This document shows, one piece after another, positions 1 through 8,165 of a DNA stretch of 64,000 bases. Made by a program: the position numbers and the translations under genes. Numbering within the stretch: the stretch's first letter is position 1; the number at the start of each line of letters is the position of its first letter. Source of the stretch: Brevibacillus invocatus (GTDB taxonomy: Bacteria; Bacillota; Bacilli; Brevibacillales; Brevibacillaceae); assembly GCF_003710915.1 (NCBI RefSeq), contig NZ_RHHR01000008.1:1-64000 (forward strand), in the 5' to 3' direction. Below the pieces are notes generated by a model that was given only the letters and a program-made list of their open reading frames with translations, ran no database searches and was not told where the DNA came from.

Positions 1-117
1 TTCCGATAGTATTAGAAAACTTGGCTACGCCAAGCTTTTGGCGGAGCCTTAGTTGCACTTATACTATCTTCCGCTAATCTTTTAAGCGCTTTAGCGCACT
101 TAAACTTTCCGATAGTA
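1..117. repeat. 106-bp intergenic repeat, copy 1 (tandem at window edge)
   Basis: A full 106-bp unit spans 12-117, and bases 1-11 repeat its last 11 bases, so the window opens inside a tandem array with a 106-bp period. Each unit holds two inverted repeats: an 11-bp arm pair at 23-33/38-48 with one mismatch, and a GC-rich GCGCT-tt-AGCGC hairpin at 87-98. It lies directly beyond the terminator of the leftward small heat-shock gene. By eye it differs from the other two copies at a single base in the 'tttaagcgct' stretch. It carries no reading frame. Confidence 0.9.
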
Positions 118-118
118 C

Positions 119-146
119 AAAAAAAGAGAAGGCATCTACCTTCTCT
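119..146 (-). terminator. Intrinsic terminator of the Hsp20 gene
   Basis: An 8-bp stem (AGAGAAGG/CCTTCTCT) with a 6-nt loop is followed on the minus strand by seven T residues. It starts right after the stop codon and its T tract runs straight into repeat copy 1. Confidence 0.85.
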
Positions 147-755
147 CTACAAATTTGCGCGAAACGTCGCTTTTTTTTCTCTCATCGTCTGATCCCGGAC
201 CAAATACAGCTCAAGCAACCCGTCCTGATACTGCGCCTTCATACCCTTAGAACCAACCGATACCGGCAGTTCAATTTTCCGGCAGAATGAGCCAGACGTC
301 CTCTCTGTGTGCACGCGTGACGGAGCGTATACGTGCTCACGAATTCTTCCGCGCAGCTCAATGACCCTTTGATCCAGCAGCGTAACCTCCAGACTGTCCC
401 GAGCGAAGCCCGGCAGCTCGCAGCAAACAATAACGAGGTGATCGGTCTGGAATACATCTGTCGTCGGGAAAAAAGAATGTTCTTCTTCCACGAGTACAGT
501 CGAAGGCGCTGCCGAAGGTGCTTTCGTTCTTCTCTTTTTTGCTTTTTTCACTTTCGTCGTGATTTCTTGTGGCTGGGATTGAACGGTAGGCGCTGCATGC
601 TTGCTTAGAACGACCAGGTTTTCCCAAAAATTCGTATCCAAGATTTGATTCATCTGACTCAATGCTTTCCAAGGATGCTCCTGATCAATACTTAAACGCG
701 ATAAACTTTCTGATGCTTTTTGCAGCTGCTTCATGGTCTCTTGCAAATTTTTCAC
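147..755 (-). CDS. Hsp20/alpha-crystallin family protein
   Basis: This 202-residue protein is probably an ATP-independent chaperone of the small heat-shock family, or a spore-coat relative such as CotM. The C-terminal half, roughly residues 95-200, has the features of an alpha-crystallin domain: a 'CELPGF' stretch, several alternating beta strands, and the A-x-Y-x-DGLLEL motif near the end. The N-terminal 65 residues look helical and are joined by a Lys/Arg-rich segment (about 68-78). The start is a GTG preceded by GGGGAGG at a good distance. The C-terminal IxI anchor typical of many small heat-shock proteins is not evident. The family call is firm; the role in stress or spores is inference. 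Confidence 0.8.
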   Translation of the reverse strand: MKNLQETMKQLQKASESLSRLSIDQEHPWKALSQMNQILDTNFWENLVVLSKHAAPTVQSQPQEITTKVKKAKKRRTKAPSAAPSTVLVEEEHSFFPTTDVFQTDHLVIVCCELPGFARDSLEVTLLDQRVIELRGRIREHVYAPSRVHTERTSGSFCRKIELPVSVGSKGMKAQYQDGLLELYLVRDQTMREKKATFRANL

Positions 756-945
756 TCGCCCGTACCTCCCCTCTCGTCAGTCCGTCAGAACTCCCTGCGA
801 ACGACTCGCTATCCTTCCCTAACAGGATATGCAGTAGGCGTTTGTCCCCGCGATTAACTTTCTGACAAGAGGAAAAACTGGTAATGATTCACTATTTACG
901 CTATATTCAAGGATACGTTCTTCTATAAAAAGTGGGTGCTATGAA

Positions 946-1295
946 ATGACTGAAATCGTACATACCTTTGTGCAAGTCTCTCCTGATTGTCCCGTAAAAA
1001 CGGAGACCATTCCACCAACTAAGCAGGACGCGAAGCCATCTATACACGTACTCCAATATCAGCTGTTGACCCAATACCCTTATCGTTTCACGCTAGAAGA
1101 ACTGATTTATGAGGTACACATCCGTCACAAGCAAATTCCCGCAGAAGAAATTGCGACCCACGCTGGGGCGTCCACCACGATCAAGAAAGCAAGCTGGCCC
1201 TGTACGGTATGGAGACAGATGAGTACCGTCGGTTTGTTGAAGTGGGAGAAGATGGATTGAAGCTCGTCTTTGGGATGAGGAATTCACGTGCTTGA
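946..1295 (+). pseudogene. DUF6157-like gene broken by an internal deletion and frameshift
   Basis: The 946 frame encodes a normal-looking start (MTEIVHTFVQVSPDCPVK) that I recognise from memory as the DUF6157 family, function unknown. Homology stops near 1163. From 1164 a different frame encodes WGVHHDQESKLALYGMET and continues to a natural stop at 1293-1295, which looks like the family's C-terminal third. About 25-30 central residues, where the family has a 'PCxRASxLPKKYG'-like segment, are missing. The 104-residue open frame ending at 1260 is therefore an out-of-frame product. One deletion whose length is not a multiple of three explains everything seen. The family name needs a search; the frame switch is directly visible. 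Confidence 0.7.
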
Positions 1296-1311
1296 AATCG
1301 ACAACGCAATT

Positions 1312-1417
1312 TAAGAAAACTTGGCTACGCCAAGCTTTTGGCGGAGCCTTAGTTGCACTTATACTATCTTCCGCTAATCTTTTTAGCGCTTTAGCGCACT
1401 TAAACTTTCCGATAGTA
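1312..1417. repeat. 106-bp intergenic repeat, copy 2
   Basis: By eye this copy matches the one at 63375-63480 throughout apart from its first bases, and copy 1 except for one base. It has the same orientation as the others and again lies beyond the 3' end of a leftward gene, here a pseudogene. It continues directly into a different repeat unit (1418-1479) of the kind found between ftsA and ftsZ. Confidence 0.9.
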
Positions 1418-1479
1418 TAAGAAAACCTTTATCGAGGCCTTCTCAAGGAGGAGCGACCGCGTTTTAGCGGAAAGTTTTC
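1418..1479. repeat. Second repeat type ('gaggc-caagga-gcga' unit), copy B1
   Basis: This stretch abuts the 106-bp unit and shares a recognisable core with two units between ftsA and ftsZ (20585-20644 and 20680-20719): an 'aagaaaacc' start, then 'atcgaggc', 'caagga' and 'gcga', ending in 'ggaaagtt'. The copies are clearly more diverged from each other than the 106-bp units are. Nothing suggests coding. Confidence 0.7.
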
Positions 1480-2131
1480 ATGCGCTCTTCCTCTAATTGT
1501 CGACTTGCTGCAAGAACTCTCTGGTTCTGGGATGTGCAATCCATAAAGATGATTCGGTCCGCTACTTCCCTAGCGAATTTCATCTCATGTGTAACCAAAA
1601 CCATCGTCATGCCTTCATTTGCCAGCTCTCTAATGACCCGCAGCACCTCTCCGACCAATTGCGGATCAAGTGCAGAAGTGGCTTCGTCAAACAGCATGAC
1701 CTTCGGCTCCATCGCTAGAGCACGGGCTATTGCACCCCGTTGCTGCTGCCCACCCGATAACTGACTTGGATAATGATCTTTTCGGAATCAATCATGACTG
1801 TCCCTGAAGTAGGTTGCTCCAGATAGTTGATACAACGAAGAAACGTCGATTTTCCTGATCCGGAGGGGCCGATGATAGCGACCTTCTCTCCTTGTCTGAT
1901 GTCAATCCCTTTGAGAATTTCGTTCTCTCCAAACTTACCTCGTACGATTTCCAAAAAAGCAATCAAAACGACATGCAAAGAACGCACTTTCGAAAGCCTG
2001 CCTAAAGCAACCAGCATGCCAATCGTTAATGCCAAGGTAAAGGAAAGTAAGGCCAAGGCCAAGGCAACGACTAACCCTAATGCTTCCAGAAGAGAAGGCG
2101 TAAGTTGTTCAAAAGCTGTCTTAAAATCCAA
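1464..2131 (-). pseudogene. Decayed polar amino-acid ABC transporter (permease fused to GlnQ-type ATPase)
   Basis: Three internal deletions can be read off. The first 65 codons (TTG start at 2131) encode the N-terminus of a His/Gln-type permease up to 'FLEIVRG'. This runs directly into the ATPase N-terminus with its Walker A motif (GPSGSGKST), losing most of the permease. After 'MIDSEK' the sequence jumps, with a frame change, to the signature region ([12 protein letters not shown], then Walker [11 protein letters not shown]). After 'IIFMD' another jump leads to an original C-terminus '[13 protein letters not shown]', whose stop lies at 1493-1495 in another frame. No substrate-binding protein gene is present. 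The remnant cannot make a transporter. Confidence 0.85.
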
Positions 2132-2216
2132 ATGATTCGCACTACTAACCCCCCGCTAACCAAGGGAAGCGCATCCCTGCACTTCCCCCCGTAAATTTCT
2201 TTCATTCGCGATTACT

Positions 2217-2365
2217 CTACAGGCATCGATCTTTTTTTCTTCCATTTCGAAAACGTTTCGTCACAAAAATCTCGTCGTGAGAGGACTGAAAAACCATTTC
2301 TAGCTCCTGATTTTTTCCAATAATTCTTTCAATATTTGGTCTATTTCTGGCATCGAAGCGCCCAT
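2217..2365 (-). pseudogene. Remnant of a PAS-domain regulator (possibly sigma-54 activator)
   Basis: A short frame starting at 2365 (MGASMPEIDQILKELLEK) stops after 21 codons. If a run of six A residues is read as seven, it continues into NQELEMVFQSSHDEIFVT, which resembles the start of a PAS sensor domain as found in sigma-54-dependent activators. After that the similarity ends and a stop follows at 2217-2219. GAGGAAAGG sits right before the first ATG. I read this as the truncated, frameshifted 5' end of a regulator, perhaps once linked to the neighbouring transporter. The family assignment rests on about 35 residues and is tentative. Confidence 0.45.
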
Positions 2366-2397
2366 CCTTTCCTCACAGAAATTAGTACAATTAATTT

Positions 2398-2447
2398 GAA
2401 AAATAAAAAAGAAATACCCACTGCTGTTTGGGTAACAGAGCGGGTAT
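2398..2447 (-). terminator. Intrinsic terminator of the LCP gene
   Basis: On the minus strand TACCC and CTGTT segments pair with AACAG and GGGTA around a short loop. A T-rich tract running to 2398 follows. It lies about 30 bases beyond the LCP stop codon. Confidence 0.7.
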
Positions 2448-2477
2448 ATTTTGTGTACCATTATACATCTCTTAACT

Positions 2478-3860
2478 TCAGCCTTCACCCTGCCCTTGAT
2501 CGACCACTTCAACGACAGGCGCAGGCGGTGCCACGATGTCAGGTGGTGGTTGATCTGCAGGAAATGGCTGCTGCTCATTTGTCGGAGAAGGTGGCGCATC
2601 CGATGACGGTGGTTGCATCGGCGCTCCTTCTGTCTGTGGTGTCTCCGACTGAGGCTGCTGCGGTGGCTGCTCCGGTTGGGCTGGTGGCACCTGTACTTTG
2701 GTTGGCGCCGTGGTTGTCGGCTTTTTGGGAGCGACAGTCGGCTTGGTCTGAGGCTCGAATTTGGCTAGCTCCACGATGGCTGCATCACTTAGCCTATTCG
2801 CGGTCAGTTGCAGGTTATTGGTGGCCATCTCTGCTTTGAGCGTGTTGCGTACGTCTTGCATGTTTTTTTGCGGCCACATCGAGTACGGCGATTTCCAAAC
2901 CGCGCCATTGTCGAGCGATACCATTTTTTCTGAAGAAATGGTGGCAAAGTCAAGGGCCAACCCCTTGATTTGTTCGGCTGAAAGGTCTGTGCGAATGTGT
3001 TTGCCAAAGGTGTCGAGAACGGTGGTCAGTTTGGAGATTCCATCGATCGATACGACTTTATCGACGACAGCCCGAATCACTTGCTGCTGTCTCCGGTTCC
3101 GGTCAAAATCGCTGGAATTATAAGCGTCTCCTCGTTTATCCAGACGATGGCGTACGAACCCGAGAGCCTGTTCGCCATTCAAGACTTGAAGTCCCTTTTT
3201 CAAATTTCGGTAGACGCCTTCTTGTGGAAGCTCGTAGACCAGATCGCGATCTACATCAACCTTAATGCCGCCAAGATTGTCGATGACCGCCGTAAATCCC
3301 TCAAAATCCAGCTGCACATAATGCTCGATCGGGATTCCCAGCATCCCTTCCAACGTTTTTTTCAAGAGCGTCATCCCGTTTTCTGTTACGGGCTTGCCCT
3401 TATTCTCCGCATCTCTACGTATATTTTCACCTAACGCAAAGACCTCGTTTACCTTATGGTAGCCAGGATAGCCCGGCATCTCTACGCGCGTATCTCTTGG
3501 CAGCGAAACCATTGTCAGTTTTTGTGTTTCCGGATTGGCTACCGCTACGACCAGCACGTCTGTATTCAGCATTCCGATGTTCTTACGTGTATCGACGCCG
3601 ACAATGACGAAGGAGAGCGCTTTTTTCCCTTCATAAGGAACAACGACTGCTGGCTGATCCGGAAGCTTGTATGGATCGTCTGTGACAACTTCAAGTGTTT
3701 TGTCCATTTGTGATAGCGCCAAGCCTACCCCTACAATCAATAAACAAAAAAACACGCTGATAGCAAGGAGGAAGTACCATTTTTTCCCACGCCTTCCTCG
3801 CTTCTTTTGCTTTGTTTTGGGCGCCTGGTGCGCTGGCTTCTTTTCCATTCTCGCTTGCAT
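2478..3860 (-). CDS. LytR-CpsA-Psr (LCP) family cell-wall glycopolymer ligase
   Basis: The 460-residue protein probably attaches teichoic-acid-type or other anionic polymers to peptidoglycan at the outer membrane face. It has a basic cytoplasmic N-terminus, one membrane segment at about 28-50, and an LCP domain at roughly 80-330. That domain contains the conserved SLPRDTRVEMPGY stretch and a later Arg-rich 'VRHRLDKRGD' segment, both involved in binding the lipid pyrophosphate substrate in studied members. The last ~100 residues are rich in Pro, Gln and Thr and probably span the wall. ATG at 3860 follows AAGGAG at 8 bases. Which polymer it transfers cannot be told from sequence. Confidence 0.9.
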   Translation of the reverse strand: MQARMEKKPAHQAPKTKQKKRGRRGKKWYFLLAISVFFCLLIVGVGLALSQMDKTLEVVTDDPYKLPDQPAVVVPYEGKKALSFVIVGVDTRKNIGMLNTDVLVVAVANPETQKLTMVSLPRDTRVEMPGYPGYHKVNEVFALGENIRRDAENKGKPVTENGMTLLKKTLEGMLGIPIEHYVQLDFEGFTAVIDNLGGIKVDVDRDLVYELPQEGVYRNLKKGLQVLNGEQALGFVRHRLDKRGDAYNSSDFDRNRRQQQVIRAVVDKVVSIDGISKLTTVLDTFGKHIRTDLSAEQIKGLALDFATISSEKMVSLDNGAVWKSPYSMWPQKNMQDVRNTLKAEMATNNLQLTANRLSDAAIVELAKFEPQTKPTVAPKKPTTTAPTKVQVPPAQPEQPPQQPQSETPQTEGAPMQPPSSDAPPSPTNEQQPFPADQPPPDIVAPPAPVVEVVDQGQGEG

Positions 3861-4103
3861 GACTTCAACTCCTTATCCCGAAAAAGGGCACAATCTGTCA
3901 CTACCTTCATCGCCGTTTATGGAAAATTATGTTCATTCTATCACACCTTCACAATAATTTGTAGAATTCTGCCGATTGTATCTATATGACGCACTTCCTG
4001 CCCATAACGTTCTTGCACTCGCGTAATGAAACAGGTAGTCTAAAATTGAAGATGTAATCTTGCTTGTTTGGCTACGTCACGAAAAATCGGAGGGGACAAT
4101 AGA

Positions 4104-5012
4104 GTGGAACACGTACAGGTGCTGATCGCGGGAGGTGGCATCGGAGGATTATCTGCCGCCATCTGGTGCCAACGCTTGGGATTATCCTCTCTCCTTTTGG
4201 AAAAAACAGATGCATTGGGCGGACAAATCGCGCACATTCACAATGAAATCTGGGATTTTCCTCCACAGGTATATCCAGATGGAGCCGCATTGCTCAAGGA
4301 TTTGCTGGCTCATCCGACAATCAAACAACTACGCCCGCGCTTGGGTGAGACCATTCTTTCCATTGATGTTGAGAATCATCTCGTCACGACCTCTCACTCC
4401 GTGTATCGAGCTGATTATTTGATTATCGCCACAGGTGTAACTCCAAATGTCATTCCCGCTCTGGAAGGCTGCTCTCGCGTATTGTCTCCGTGGTTTTCCA
4501 CCACTTCACAGGCTTCTACTATACGAGGCCAGGACGTTGCGGTGATAGGCGGTGGTGACCGCGCACTGGAGGGTGCTGCAAATCTTTCTCCACATGCCCG
4601 TCACGTTTATCTGCTCGTTCGCGGCAAACAGCTTCGAGCCAGGTCGGAATGGTTGGATCGCATTTCTGCAATGCCCAATCTGCACTTATTGGTTGAGACT
4701 CAGATCGATACCTTCGCTGAGGAGGATGGCCGCATGACGCTCAACCTGCGTTCCAATCTGCCTGCGACCCCACGTTCCATCTCTGTGGACTGGATTTTGC
4801 CACGCGTTGGTGTCCGTGGGAACAGCCAAGGCTTCGATCCGCTGGATACTTATGATCAGCATTATCTGGTGACCGATTGCAACCAGGTCACAGGTGAGCA
4901 ATGGATTTATGCGATCGGAGATGTGGCCAATGGTTCTGCCTATTCTTCTCTTTCGCTATCCGTTGGTCAGGCCATGAAAGCAGTCAAACACATTTCCCAG
5001 CAACAGACTTAA
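4104..5012 (+). CDS. FAD-dependent NAD(P)H oxidoreductase, thioredoxin-reductase-like without CxxC
   Basis: The 302-residue flavoprotein has an N-terminal dinucleotide fold ([13 protein letters not shown]), a central NAD(P)-binding fold ([14 protein letters not shown]) and a C-terminal FAD motif (IYAIGDVAN), the layout of thioredoxin reductase. The CxxC redox pair that precedes the second fold in true thioredoxin reductases is absent. It should therefore be a related enzyme, for example a ferredoxin/flavodoxin-NADP reductase type, with an unknown electron partner. I chose GTG at 4104 because GGAGGGG lies 8 bases upstream; an upstream in-frame TTG at 4068 lacks such a site. ytkD follows 49 bases downstream and may be co-transcribed. 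Confidence 0.8.
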   Translation: MEHVQVLIAGGGIGGLSAAIWCQRLGLSSLLLEKTDALGGQIAHIHNEIWDFPPQVYPDGAALLKDLLAHPTIKQLRPRLGETILSIDVENHLVTTSHSVYRADYLIIATGVTPNVIPALEGCSRVLSPWFSTTSQASTIRGQDVAVIGGGDRALEGAANLSPHARHVYLLVRGKQLRARSEWLDRISAMPNLHLLVETQIDTFAEEDGRMTLNLRSNLPATPRSISVDWILPRVGVRGNSQGFDPLDTYDQHYLVTDCNQVTGEQWIYAIGDVANGSAYSSLSLSVGQAMKAVKHISQQQT

Positions 5013-5061
5013 GCCAGCTTTTACGGCTGCTCAGACTTCTATTCATGAAGGAGACCGAGGT

Positions 5062-5544
5062 ATGTACGCTTTTTTGGATGACTTCGGCTTGCCCGTCACC
5101 CTTACCTTTGATCCACAAGAGTATCACATGCATGACGCACGCCATGTGCTGATTTTTCCGTTTTGGCAAGGAAAGCTGCTGTTTACCCGCCACCGTGAGC
5201 GAGGCATTGAATTGCCAGGTGGAAAAGTAGAGCCAGGAGAAAGCAGTCTTGCCGCCGCTGTCCGGGAAACCTATGAAGAAACCGGAGCTGTTCTCAACGG
5301 TATCGAACGGATTGGTCAATATACCGTCAATGAAGAGCTGAGAAAGGATATTTACATAGCACTGGTCCAGCATTGCTCCCACCCCCCTACGGGTCCTGAT
5401 GTTTGGGAGACGGTGACCTTTGATGAAATTCCTACTCAGGTACAGGGAAACCCCACATTCAGCCGTTTTCTGTATGATGAGGTGTATCCGCTTGCATTGG
5501 AGCAAGCATTGAAGCACCCCTTTGCTCTGAAAAAAACGTACTGA
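5062..5544 (+). CDS. ytkD: YtkD-type Nudix nucleoside triphosphatase
   Basis: The 160-residue Nudix hydrolase carries the Nudix box GGKVEPGE...REtYEEtGA at about residues 53-76, whose Glu residues bind the catalytic metal. Length and N-terminal pattern fit B. subtilis YtkD (MutTA), which removes oxidised nucleotides such as 8-oxo-dGTP and can act as an RNA pyrophosphohydrolase. The ATG at 5062 is preceded by AAGGAGACCGAGGT. It follows the FAD oxidoreductase closely and ends in a terminator shared with the convergent MFS gene. The family call is strong; the substrate is taken from the homolog. Confidence 0.85.
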   Translation: MYAFLDDFGLPVTLTFDPQEYHMHDARHVLIFPFWQGKLLFTRHRERGIELPGGKVEPGESSLAAAVRETYEETGAVLNGIERIGQYTVNEELRKDIYIALVQHCSHPPTGPDVWETVTFDEIPTQVQGNPTFSRFLYDEVYPLALEQALKHPFALKKTY

Positions 5545-5548
5545 TACG

Positions 5549-5597
5549 AAAAAAAACAGGCATTTACCGACGAATCCTTCGGCAGATGCCTGTTATT
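5549..5597. terminator. Bidirectional terminator between ytkD and the MFS gene
   Basis: A stem built from AACAGGCAT and ATGCCTGTT, with a partly paired inner segment, is flanked by A/T runs. It serves the rightward ytkD and overlaps the stop codon of the leftward MFS gene. Confidence 0.75.
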
Positions 5598-7005
5598 CTT
5601 TACCCTTTTCCTTTTCTTTTCCGCCCAACAAATGCTTGATCATGTCGCTTGGATCAAATCCGAAATGCTTGATAGCCTCTTCTTTTCGTTTATCGGTCTG
5701 CTTCTGCGGCTCAATTCCCAGCACCTCGGATATATGGCGCCATGCTTGTGCCTCTTTTTGTTTTTTCTGTTCTGCTTCTGCATCCTCACTCGTGGTCTGT
5801 GACTGCTGGGATTGCTGTTGCGTTTGCTGCGGTTTTAGAAAAAAGATGGCGACAACAGCAAACACCAGAGAGAGACCCGCGATTGACATAAACATGACGG
5901 TGCGCGACATCCCGAGAAGCCAGGTAAAGACAGGTGGTCCTATTGCTACCCCGATAAACCGGACTCCGCTGTATAGTGAAGTGATCATGCCTCGCTCTGT
6001 CTTTTGGACGGCCCCTACAATCATGCTGTTCAGGCAAGGGAGGATAAGTCCAGTGCCCAGGCTGCCAATAACCAGAATTCCGATCAGGACATAGGCGCCT
6101 TTGACAAAAGTCGCGAGTACATAGGAAGTGCTAAGCAGAAACATGCCGACAATCACAAAAAGTCGCATCAGCTTCAGCTTTTTCTTGATAATCAGCCCTG
6201 TCACATAAGCCGCAATGCTCATGACCAGCAAGGGAATGGCAAGGAATCCACCCTTGATGACTCCATCGATCTTGTACGTTTCCTCCAGCAGATCGGATAA
6301 GTAAAACAAGACCCCAAAGAGGGTAAACAGACAAATACTCCCGATAAAGAAGGCGGGAACCAGCCACTTTCCATGCTTCTTAAACACCTGACCAATCGAA
6401 TGAACATACTGTTTGATCGGAAGCGGCTTGCGCTCTTGCTTCTTTTCCTTCGTAAAAAAAAGAAAGAACAACAAAATGACACCACAGATGATCGGAAAGG
6501 CAAGGAAGACCATGTACCAGGATATTAAAGCTAGCAAGGAGCCAATGATTGGACTCAATACCTTGCCAATTCCGTTCGAGGTCTCCAGAAGACCTAGTGC
6601 TTTACTCTCCGATGCCCCATCGAACAAATCACCGACCATCGCCATGGCGATCGGAGCGGTACCCGCTGCACCGATCCCCTGCATGATCCGTCCTGCCATG
6701 ATCATAAGGTAGGGATTGTCCACCCAAAGCGATGCAAGACCAGCCACTAGCCCACCTATTCCGTAGAGGCCAAGTGCGATCAGGATCACACCTTTACGGC
6801 CAAAGCGGTCGGACAAATAGCCGGCAAAAGGAATGACGATCCCCGCTGCGATAGAGAAGGCAGTGATGAGCAGACTGGTTTGAAATTGAGTTAAATCCAT
6901 CTTGGCTTTCATCGTCGGCAAGACGGGAATCAGCATGGAATTGCCCAATACCATCACCAGCGGGATTCCCGTCAAACCAATCAGGTTCTTCGCATTCTGC
7001 GCCAT
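5593..7005 (-). CDS. Major facilitator superfamily transporter (drug-efflux type)
   Basis: The 470-residue membrane protein has about 12 hydrophobic segments and the MFS motif A (GYLSDRFGRKG) between segments 2 and 3, so it is a proton-coupled secondary transporter. The region around segment 5 (GNGIGKVLSPIIGSLL) resembles the antiporter motif C of drug-efflux pumps. A ~65-residue hydrophilic C-terminal tail rich in Gln, Lys and Glu is longer than usual for the family and presumably cytoplasmic. The gene lies 21 bases downstream of the enolase-superfamily gene. The substrate is unknown; efflux is inference from motif C. Confidence 0.85.
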   Translation of the reverse strand: MAQNAKNLIGLTGIPLVMVLGNSMLIPVLPTMKAKMDLTQFQTSLLITAFSIAAGIVIPFAGYLSDRFGRKGVILIALGLYGIGGLVAGLASLWVDNPYLMIMAGRIMQGIGAAGTAPIAMAMVGDLFDGASESKALGLLETSNGIGKVLSPIIGSLLALISWYMVFLAFPIICGVILLFFLFFTKEKKQERKPLPIKQYVHSIGQVFKKHGKWLVPAFFIGSICLFTLFGVLFYLSDLLEETYKIDGVIKGGFLAIPLLVMSIAAYVTGLIIKKKLKLMRLFVIVGMFLLSTSYVLATFVKGAYVLIGILVIGSLGTGLILPCLNSMIVGAVQKTERGMITSLYSGVRFIGVAIGPPVFTWLLGMSRTVMFMSIAGLSLVFAVVAIFFLKPQQTQQQSQQSQTTSEDAEAEQKKQKEAQAWRHISEVLGIEPQKQTDKRKEEAIKHFGFDPSDMIKHLLGGKEKEKGKE

Positions 7006-7026
7006 ATGGCTGTTGTCCCTCCACTT

Positions 7027-8145
7027 TTACACATATACATGGCCATCCCAGTGCATGGCATTGATGATCTCCCAGTTCGGCTCCAATCCGATCCCCACTC
7101 CATCGGGTACGATAACCTCTCCCTGGATCGGCTGTAGCGAGAACAAATGAGTAAATGGATTTTCCATGACATCCCACTCTACTGGCTCAATCTGCTGATC
7201 TTGCATCTTGCTCCATGCAGGAAGACAAGCTTGAGCAAAGATCGCATACAGACGGGATAAGCTTCCGTCAAATGCATGCGGGGAAACCCGATATCCAAAT
7301 TGTCGCGAGAGCTCAACCTGACAACGATAAGCATCCAGCCCTTCTGTGTGCATGGGATCAGGCTGAACGATATCTATGGCTCCTTGATGGAGCAGTGGCA
7401 GAAACTCACTGCAACGCACCAGATTTTCTCCACCTGCCAGAGGAATAGGCAAAGCGGCACGCAGCCTGACGTATTCCGCTACCCGATCCATTGGCATCGG
7501 TTCCTCGAGCCACATCCAGTTGGGGTACCGTGAAATCAGATGCTCCCAATCACGTGCTGCCGCTAGGTCATAGCTCTGATTGGCATCGAGTGCCACACAT
7601 ACATCGGGACAAAGGGAATTCATGAGCGCCTCGATATGCTTGTGATCCTCTCGAATCGTGCGACCGCCAATTTTCACTTTTATCCGTTTGAATCCTGACT
7701 CAACTTGGGAAGTAACCTGCTGTAGCGACCTGACTGCCCAATCATCTGTTTCCCGATAGGACTGAAACGAAGCGTACACTGGGATCTTCCCATGTACTTT
7801 TCCACCCCACAGCTCACACACAGACAGGCCAGCCTGCTTGGCTATGATCTCGGTCAACGCCATACTAACCCCGGCGGCTGAGCGTTGATGCCATTTATTG
7901 ACAACCTCGGTAATCGTCCGCCTGTCAGTCGCTTTTTTTCCGATCAAAAAAGGGGCGATTCGCTCTCGAAAACCGACGTGCAATGTAGGTAGCCAGTCCA
8001 GAATTTCCCCCCACCCATCGATTCCGGACCGGGTAATCACTCTGATCAGATAAGTGGTGCGATAACGCTTGTATCCATTCGCATCTCCGTACGCTTCCGG
8101 TAATCGGTACAAGAGGGGATATGTCTCGACTCGTTCGATCTGCAT
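7027..8145 (-). CDS. Mandelate racemase/muconate lactonizing enzyme family protein
   Basis: The 372-residue enolase-superfamily enzyme has the expected active-site parts in order: a KxK pair (IKVKIGG, about 170), metal ligands D (ALDANQ), E (LEEP) and E (GGEN), and a late His (SPHAFDG). KxK plus a C-terminal His is the arrangement of the mandelate racemase subgroup, which abstracts a proton alpha to a carboxylate, for example in sugar-acid dehydratases. The exact substrate cannot be predicted. The start codon is a weakly preceded ATG at 8145. It sits between yteA and the MFS transporter on the same strand; enzyme and transporter could serve one pathway, but this is only positional. Confidence 0.85.
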   Translation of the reverse strand: MQIERVETYPLLYRLPEAYGDANGYKRYRTTYLIRVITRSGIDGWGEILDWLPTLHVGFRERIAPFLIGKKATDRRTITEVVNKWHQRSAAGVSMALTEIIAKQAGLSVCELWGGKVHGKIPVYASFQSYRETDDWAVRSLQQVTSQVESGFKRIKVKIGGRTIREDHKHIEALMNSLCPDVCVALDANQSYDLAAARDWEHLISRYPNWMWLEEPMPMDRVAEYVRLRAALPIPLAGGENLVRCSEFLPLLHQGAIDIVQPDPMHTEGLDAYRCQVELSRQFGYRVSPHAFDGSLSRLYAIFAQACLPAWSKMQDQQIEPVEWDVMENPFTHLFSLQPIQGEVIVPDGVGIGLEPNWEIINAMHWDGHVYV

Positions 8146-8165
8146 GTCAGTTGCCTAGCCTCCAG

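Noticed and set aside
1-117. CRISPR-like array
   Set aside because: The repeat is 106 bp and tandem without unique spacers, other copies are single and distant, and no cas genes are present.
2336-2839. Rightward 167-codon frame rich in Ala and Val
   Set aside because: It mirrors the Pro/Gln-rich tail of the LCP gene on the other strand.
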